From the NCBI GenBank assembly GCA_035652815.1, contig DASRDB010000005.1:1-64000 (forward strand): a stretch of 64,000 bases of DNA, written 5' to 3'. Below, piece by piece: positions 59,177 through 64,000 of the stretch. Positions within the stretch are counted from its first letter, which is position 1; the number at the start of each line of letters is the position of its first letter. The notes below the pieces were generated by a model. That model made no database searches and had not been told where the DNA came from. It saw nothing but the letters and a program-made list of their open reading frames with translations. Origin of the DNA: DASRDB01 sp035652815 (GTDB lineage: Bacteria > Chloroflexota > Ktedonobacteria > Ktedonobacterales > Ktedonobacteraceae). The position numbers and the translations under genes were made by a program.

Positions 59177-60784
59177 ATGTTACAGGTACAACATATTCAT
59201 CTTTCATATGGGCCGCGTCTCATCCTGGACGATGTCTCCTTCACAGTCGCGCCGGGCGAAAAAGCCGGGCTGATCGGCGTCAACGGCGCGGGCAAAAGCT
59301 CTTTGTTAAAAATTATTGCCGGTCTTCAGTCCGCTGATAGCGGTACCGTCAGTCGCTCGCGCAGCTTCGGCTACCTCTCGCAGGACGTGGCGCATGAAAC
59401 GCCGGTAGCCGATGGAGGCACTGTCCGTGATTACATCTTCAGCAGCACCGGACTTGACCAGGCTATATATGACTATGAAGCATTGACGCAACGCATGGCC
59501 GAGGTCTCCGGCACAGAATTGGACAATGTGTTGGCGCAATTCGAGCGCGTGCAGGAGCGGCTGGACCACCTGGGATACTATGATGCCGAAGCTCGCGCCG
59601 ATCAACTGATTGACGGGCTGAATCTCGGTGGAGTAACGCTCGACAGGCAGGTCAGCACGCTCTCCGGCGGCCAGAAAACGAAGCTGGCCCTGGTGCGCCT
59701 GCTCTTCCAATCGCCAGAACTCCTGCTCCTCGATGAGCCGACCAACTTTCTCGACGTCGAGGCCACCGGCTGGCTGATGGAGTTCCTGGAACGCTACGAG
59801 GGCGCGCTGCTGCTGATCTCACATGATCTCGACCTGCTCGATAGCAGCATCAGCAAAATATTGCGCCTCAACGAGTTCACGCACAAAATCGAGGTCTATC
59901 GTGGTAGCTATTCAAACTACCTGGAGCAGAGCGGTGACGCGCTGGCCTTCATCGAACGCACGCGAGCGCAGCACGAGCGAGAGATTGCAAGGCTGCGCAA
60001 GACATCGGAGAAGCTGCGCGGCTTCGGCGCGAGCCGCGTCAGCCAGCGTATCGCCATCGACAAACGCATCGCGCAGCTCGAAAAGAGCAAGCCAGACCTG
60101 CCGCCGAGCAGCCGCCGCATCAACATCGATTTCAACGTGCGCTATCCGAGCAGTCCTCTGGTCATTCAGGCTGAACACCTGGCGAAAAGCTATGGCCCGA
60201 AGGTGATCTTTCGCGATATCAGCTTTTCGGTCGAGCGCGGCCAGCGCCTGATTATCATTGGCCTCAACGGCGTAGGCAAAACCACGCTGCTGCGCACCCT
60301 GCTCGGGTTAACGCCGCTCGACACCGGAAAGGTGGTGATTGGCGACCGTGTGCGCCTCGGCTACTACGCGCAGGAAAACGAGGGACTGAACTACGAGAAT
60401 ACTGTGCTGAACGAGGCCAACGAGGTGCTACCCGAAAACATCAAGCGCGTGCGCAACGTACTGGGACGTTTTCTCTTCAATGGAGACCGCGTCTTCCAGC
60501 AGATAGGTACGCTTTCCGGCGGTGAAAAGACGCGCCTTGCATTAGCAAAGATGGTTCTCGATGGCCCAAACCTGCTGGTGCTGGACGAGCCAACGACGCA
60601 CCTGGATGTGCAATCGCGCAACATCATCGGCGAGTCGCTGGCAGGGTATCCCGGCACCATTCTCGCCGTGACCCACGATGTCGAATTCGTGCGCTACCTG
60701 CAGCCCGATACGCTGCTGCTGATGCCCGAGGGCCGACTCATTCCGTATGACGTTAAACACGAGGAACTGCTCAAACGGGCGTAG
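59177..60784 (+). CDS. ABC-F family ATPase
   Basis: 535 residues starting MLQVQHIHLSYG at 59177; upstream in-frame starts would add a non-homologous tail. Two ABC cassettes are fused without membrane domains: Walker A 'GVNGAGKSS' and 'GLNGVGKTT', signatures 'TLSGGQKTK' and 'TLSGGEKTR', Walker B 'LLLLDEPTNFLD' and 'LLVLDEPTTHLD'. Between them is a charged linker helix pair ('TRAQHEREIARLRKTSEKLRG'), the part that reaches into the ribosome E/P site. ABC-F proteins rescue stalled ribosomes or displace antibiotics. The Shine-Dalgarno is weak (AGCAGAG), which fits control through the long leader. A hairpin follows. Confidence 0.93.
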   Translation: MLQVQHIHLSYGPRLILDDVSFTVAPGEKAGLIGVNGAGKSSLLKIIAGLQSADSGTVSRSRSFGYLSQDVAHETPVADGGTVRDYIFSSTGLDQAIYDYEALTQRMAEVSGTELDNVLAQFERVQERLDHLGYYDAEARADQLIDGLNLGGVTLDRQVSTLSGGQKTKLALVRLLFQSPELLLLDEPTNFLDVEATGWLMEFLERYEGALLLISHDLDLLDSSISKILRLNEFTHKIEVYRGSYSNYLEQSGDALAFIERTRAQHEREIARLRKTSEKLRGFGASRVSQRIAIDKRIAQLEKSKPDLPPSSRRINIDFNVRYPSSPLVIQAEHLAKSYGPKVIFRDISFSVERGQRLIIIGLNGVGKTTLLRTLLGLTPLDTGKVVIGDRVRLGYYAQENEGLNYENTVLNEANEVLPENIKRVRNVLGRFLFNGDRVFQQIGTLSGGEKTRLALAKMVLDGPNLLVLDEPTTHLDVQSRNIIGESLAGYPGTILAVTHDVEFVRYLQPDTLLLMPEGRLIPYDVKHEELLKRA

Positions 60785-60809
60785 GGAATACGTTTGAGCA
60801 GACAGGTAA

Positions 60810-60858
60810 ACAGGCTCCAGGAGATGGGCGCACCAAGCGCCCATCTCCTGGAGCCTGT
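60810..60858. terminator. 21-bp stem between convergent genes
   Basis: ACAGGCTCCAGGAGATGGGC plus G (60810-60830) pairs fully with 60838-60858 around a 7-nt loop. It lies between the convergent ABC-F and DUF3592-like genes. There is no long T-run. Confidence 0.65.
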
Positions 60859-60914
60859 CCATGTAGCGCCATCGCCGTTGGAATCCATATTGCACCAATG
60901 GAAGCTCGTCGCCA

Positions 60915-61259
60915 TTAAGAAAGATTCAGCGCAAAACGCTTCGGATTCCTGGGGTCAATAAGGACCGGAACCAGGCTGCCCTTCCTATAAGCCGGGTTGG
61001 AGTTTATAATCCAGGTCCAGAAGGTATAGGTCTGCCCTGTGCGAGGGTTCGTCCACCTCGCCGTGAGGTAGTAGTTGTTCCGCGACAATCCCCATGCCGT
61101 TTTTCCTGTTTCATGCTGGATTGAAGTGACTACAGCGCTGATCTGTTTCCCATGAGAGGTGAGCCACCTGAACCGGTGAATCTGGTAAACCACAAATGCA
61201 CCAACCAATAACAGAGTAACCAGCACAAGTAGTATATCGAGTAGGGGAGTGGATACCAT
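60915..61259 (-). CDS. DUF3592-like membrane protein
   Basis: 114 residues; the start MVSTPLLDILLV at 61259 has AAGGAG 8 nt upstream. One N-terminal membrane helix (about 6-28, 'LDILLVLVTLLLVGAFVVYQI') is followed by a small beta domain that ends in 'VPVLIDPRNPKRFALNL', the V-x-V-x-x-D-P-x-x-P pattern of DUF3592 proteins. Function unknown. Its promoter carries a 14-bp perfect inverted repeat, so it is probably tightly regulated. Confidence 0.75.
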   Translation of the reverse strand: MVSTPLLDILLVLVTLLLVGAFVVYQIHRFRWLTSHGKQISAVVTSIQHETGKTAWGLSRNNYYLTARWTNPRTGQTYTFWTWIINSNPAYRKGSLVPVLIDPRNPKRFALNLS

Positions 61260-61312
61260 AAAGTTTACTCCTTTGCGGGAACAAACAAACATTTGCCATC
61301 AATTATCAGCAA

Positions 61313-61373
61313 TATAACTATCTAAATAGATTTAGATAGTTATATTATACTCCATTAAGGTTTAACCTGTCAA
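61313..61373 (-). promoter_or_regulatory. Promoter and operator of the DUF3592-like gene
   Basis: On the reverse strand TTGACA (61368-61373), an 18-bp spacer and TATAAT (61344-61349). Directly downstream a perfect 14-bp inverted repeat, TATAACTATCTAAA / TTTAGATAGTTATA (61313-61326 and 61331-61344, 4-bp centre), covers the start of transcription. It resembles a TetR-type operator. Confidence 0.75.
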
Positions 61374-61398
61374 TATATTTTTGCCGGTTATATCAAAG

Positions 61399-62691
61399 TC
61401 AGCCATTCTCAATCGTCAATATCTCATCCCAGCGTGTCGTGAAGCGGGCCGAGAGCCGGTGCTGCTGCATTTTCCAGGGGCGGCTAAGTCCCTGCGCCGC
61501 GAAAAAGAGCGTGTTGCGCCCATAAATCTGGTTGATGGCATCGACAATCGCCATCAGCCGCGCCTGCTGTTCATGCTCAGGAATGGAAAATTCGCCGAAC
61601 AAATCGGGCTGAACGGAATCGCCCGCACTGATATGGTTCAGCAACACGCCCGCTTTTTTATACGAATAGCCTTTTCGATAAATAGCGCGCAGTGCTGCGA
61701 GAGCATACCGGATTAGCGCCGGCGTGAACGAGGTGGGATGGCGCAGGCGAATGGTGAACGAGTTAGAGTACTGCGGCTCATCCTTGTGAAAGGCGTTAGT
61801 ATGCACAAAAACGGTGATCTGCGAGGCGAGGGTATCCTGTTCCCGCAGTTTCTCGGCGGCGCGAGCGGTGTAGCTAGCAACCGCTTCCTGTAGCTCATCC
61901 GGCGAGGTGATGTCGCGTCCAAATGACTTCGCGCACATGATACCTTTTTTAGTCGGACGCGCAATTTCGAGCGCCAGGCAGCAGATGCCGCGCAGTTCGA
62001 GAACGGTGCGCTCGCCAACTACCGTCAGGTATTTGCGAATCCAGCGCTCGTCGGCATATTTCAGATCCTTCGCGTTACGAAAACCATAGTTTTCCAGGAA
62101 GCGCGTATATTTGGGACCGATGCCCCATACATCGCGCAATTCCACCTTCGCCAGCAGCACATCTATATCCGCCTCTGAAAAGCGCAGCAGGTCGAGGACG
62201 CCGCCATATTGAGGCTCCTGTTTGACCACTTCGCAGGCAATTTTACAGAGCGTCTTTGTGGAAGCGATGCCGACCGAAACGGGAATACCTGTATATTGCC
62301 ACACCCGGGCCTTGATCTCGTGCCCAAACTCAACCCTGTCTTCCAATGACAGCCCGGTAAGGTCGAGAAACGCCTCGTCTATCGAATACGTCTCCAGGCG
62401 CGAAGTGAATTGAGATAGGACACTCATCACGCGGGCCGAGATATCGGCGTACAACGAATAATTTGAGGAAAAGACCTGTACCTTATGCTCCCGAATCAGC
62501 TGTTCGCACTCGAAAACCGGCTGCCCCATCTTAATGCCCAATTTCTTTGCTTCATTGCTTCTTGCCACCACACACCCGTCGTTATTGGAAAGTACAATCA
62601 CAGGTGTATGCTGAATTGCCGCGTGAAATGCGCGTTCACACGAGACGTAGAAGTTGTTACAATCCACCAGTGCCAGCACGCGCTCCTTCAT
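61399..62691 (-). CDS. umuC: Y-family DNA polymerase, UmuC type
   Basis: Error-prone translesion polymerase subunit. 430 residues from the ATG overlapping the umuD stop (ATGA). Catalytic acids are D10 ('LALVDCNNFYVSCERAF'), D105 and E106 ('YSIDEAFLDLTG'). 'VSVGIASTKTLCKIA', 'VWGIGPKYTRFLENYG' and the UmuC-specific C-terminal block 'QPDLFGEFS' identify it. Transcription from the SOS-box-like promoter before umuD is expected. Confidence 0.95.
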   Translation of the reverse strand: MKERVLALVDCNNFYVSCERAFHAAIQHTPVIVLSNNDGCVVARSNEAKKLGIKMGQPVFECEQLIREHKVQVFSSNYSLYADISARVMSVLSQFTSRLETYSIDEAFLDLTGLSLEDRVEFGHEIKARVWQYTGIPVSVGIASTKTLCKIACEVVKQEPQYGGVLDLLRFSEADIDVLLAKVELRDVWGIGPKYTRFLENYGFRNAKDLKYADERWIRKYLTVVGERTVLELRGICCLALEIARPTKKGIMCAKSFGRDITSPDELQEAVASYTARAAEKLREQDTLASQITVFVHTNAFHKDEPQYSNSFTIRLRHPTSFTPALIRYALAALRAIYRKGYSYKKAGVLLNHISAGDSVQPDLFGEFSIPEHEQQARLMAIVDAINQIYGRNTLFFAAQGLSRPWKMQQHRLSARFTTRWDEILTIENG

Positions 62692-63083
62692 CGCACCCGG
62701 TGAATACAATACGTGACGACCCCCCAGATCTGAAAATCCATCCCCGACTCTACCCGCACCGGCTTATACGCCGGATTGGCCGGGAGCAAATAAACGGTAT
62801 CTCCTTTCAGGTAGAGTCGTTTCACGGTAAACGCCCCATTGAGGATGGCAACAACGATATTATTATGGGCTGGCGTCTGAGCGCGATCAACCACCAGGAT
62901 ATCGCCATCATAAATAGCCGCCCGGTTCATCGAGTCGCCCGTCACGCGCACATAAAATGTTGCCTCGGGATGCGCCACCACCAGTTCATCCAGATCCAAA
63001 CGGCGCTCAGCATAATCATCAGCCGGGGACGGGAAACCGCACGAAATAATCCCTTTCAGCAGAGGGAGGACTTTTGGGTACAT
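62688..63083 (-). CDS. umuD: UmuD-type S24 self-cleaving protein
   Basis: 131 residues starting MYPKVLPLLKG at 63083 (GAGGCGAAG upstream). It has the cleavage site C15-G16 ('ISCGFPSPADDY'), nucleophile Ser51 ('TGDSMNRAAIYDGD') and Lys88 ('AFTVKRLY') of the LexA/UmuD family and no HTH, so it is UmuD rather than LexA. After RecA-stimulated cleavage, UmuD' activates UmuC. Overlap with umuC couples translation. Confidence 0.93.
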   Translation of the reverse strand: MYPKVLPLLKGIISCGFPSPADDYAERRLDLDELVVAHPEATFYVRVTGDSMNRAAIYDGDILVVDRAQTPAHNNIVVAILNGAFTVKRLYLKGDTVYLLPANPAYKPVRVESGMDFQIWGVVTYCIHRVR

Positions 63084-63110
63084 ACGCTTCGCCTCAAACA
63101 ACGCAAGATA

Positions 63111-63170
63111 TAGAATATATGTTCTATATTCTCTACACAGAGTATACCTGGAAAATGAGCAAGCAGTCAA
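63111..63170 (-). promoter_or_regulatory. umuDC promoter with an SOS-box-like operator
   Basis: Reverse strand: TTGACT (63165-63170), 18-bp spacer, TATACT (63141-63146). A 16-bp box, TAGAACATATATTCTA (63111-63126), lies 15 bp downstream of the -10, where a repressor would block elongation. The GAAC-N4-rTTC form resembles the Gram-positive LexA site. The rest of the gap to 63520 contains only the remnant below. Confidence 0.75.
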
Positions 63171-63296
63171 TGTAGAAAAGAGGTAGTTGAGGCAGAAATA
63201 TTACAGTTTAAACTACCTCCCTTTATTTCCGTAAGTTCAGGAAGCTCCTGCTCAGGACTGCTATGATTGTTCCCAATCTTGCATGGGTTGCATACC

Positions 63297-63476
63297 CTAC
63301 TGCCCCCATCCTTGTAATATGGATTGCTGGCCCCATTGCTGTGTAAATTGAGGTTGCATAAATTGCGGAGGTTGCTGGCTCCACCATGGGATGAATTGAG
63401 GCTGGCTGGATGGCCAGGATGGCGTAGGTTGCGGCGACAAAGGAATAGTCCAGTTTTGCTGGTAAGCGGCGACAAT
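63297..63476 (-). pseudogene. Gln/Pro/Trp-rich tail of a lost gene (possible)
   Basis: A 59-codon frame with clearly biased content ('PQPTPSWPSSQPQFIP', 'WWSQQPPQFMQPQF', 'GWGQ' then TAG) lacks any ATG, GTG or TTG near its start. It reads like the disordered C-terminal tail of a membrane protein and may be a remnant. Confidence 0.3.
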
Positions 63477-63520
63477 TTTTTTACAAAATTATATTTTTCC
63501 AAAATTCCCAAAAAAACCTC

Positions 63521-63549
63521 TTGACAGCATGCAAGGGCAGTGGTATTAT
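63521..63549 (+). promoter_or_regulatory. rRNA operon promoter
   Basis: Consensus TTGACA (63521-63526), a 17-bp spacer and TATTAT (63544-63549). Transcription should start at about 63556, leaving a 170-nt leader before the 16S gene. Confidence 0.85.
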
Positions 63550-63690
63550 CTCACTTGCGCCGGACCGGAAGAAACGGAGAGGCGCGGTGAATGCGGAAAG
63601 CATTTTCAGTACCCTGAACAACTGAAGAGTGGTAAGGTGACTAACATTTGTAGCCTGTCAATTTGTGACAACTCGCTCATACAGTAATTC

Positions 63691-63712
63691 ATCTCTCGCG
63701 AGTACGAGAGAT
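63691..63712 (+). other. rRNA leader processing hairpin
   Basis: A perfect 8-bp stem ATCTCTCG / CGAGAGAT with a 6-nt loop ends 12 nt before the 16S start. It probably belongs to the leader structures used in rRNA maturation. Confidence 0.45.
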
Positions 63713-63724
63713 AGATATAACTTC

Positions 63725-64000
<276 letters not shown>

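Noticed and set aside
63167..63511. A 114-codon reverse-strand frame upstream of umuD
   Set aside because: Low-complexity translation; a different frame of the same stretch gives the more protein-like Gln/Pro-rich tail, and the umuDC promoter lies at its end.

Overview
The window looks like a Gram-positive-type (monoderm) bacterium of the Chloroflexota, most probably class Ktedonobacteria. This is inference, from the moderately high GC, the FtsZ/FtsA/MraZ division cluster with FtsQ/DivIB- and FtsL-type proteins, many BACON-repeat and zinc-ribbon membrane proteins, palindromic intergenic repeats, and the start of a 16S rRNA gene at 63725 that could settle the point. There is no CRISPR array and I recognised no tRNA.

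Layout. 1-1.1 kb: a BON-domain membrane protein. 1.1-5.97 kb: an accessory island holding a decayed IS200/IS605 TnpA, a regulator fragment, an excisionase-like HTH gene, then (+) a sigma-70-like protein, an unknown protein and an intact TnpB nuclease whose right end abuts the ftsZ stop codon. 5.97-19.95 kb (-): a compact division and cell-wall cluster read as mraZ-rsmH-ftsL-ftsI(PBP)-small gene-ftsW-murG-murC-murB-ftsQ-ftsA-ftsZ, with a MraZ operator at its head, DnaA-box-like sites just upstream, and an SOS-box-like promoter inside it. murD, murE, murF and mraY are absent from it. 20.6-29.6 kb: three zinc-ribbon/one-helix membrane proteins (two with extracellular BACON repeats), a lipoprotein phosphoesterase and a ferredoxin-like protein. 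29.9-35.7 kb: a ROK protein, a membrane pseudokinase, an isoaspartyl peptidase, a CoA-transferase and an M20 peptidase. 35.9-38.9 kb: an ECF sigma factor with a beta-propeller anti-sigma-like protein, and radC. 39.2-44.6 kb: a coiled-coil protein, a DUF2851 protein, an RsuA/RluB pseudouridine synthase, an alpha/beta hydrolase and a small membrane protein.

44.7-46.4 kb is an AT-rich three-gene toxin-antitoxin-like module with its own promoter and operator. 46.5-48.1 kb: cmk and plsC. 48.3-53.9 kb: an ArsR-type regulator, an HTH-PAS-histidine-kinase-like protein without the phosphoacceptor His, and a 1228-residue ImmA-peptidase/UvrD-helicase/Cas4-like fusion. 54.2-61.3 kb: a phospholipase D-like protein, a coiled-coil protein, a membrane protein, coaX, a P450, an ABC-F ATPase behind an attenuator-like leader, and a DUF3592-like membrane protein. 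61.4-63.1 kb: an SOS-type umuDC pair. The window ends inside an rRNA operon with a consensus promoter.

Two palindromic repeat families are dispersed between genes, four copies each. The strongest candidates for undescribed biology are the sigma-like/TnpB island, the SOS-box-like promoter inside the division cluster (matching the one before umuDC), the ImmA-helicase-nuclease fusion, and the three-gene toxin-antitoxin-like module.
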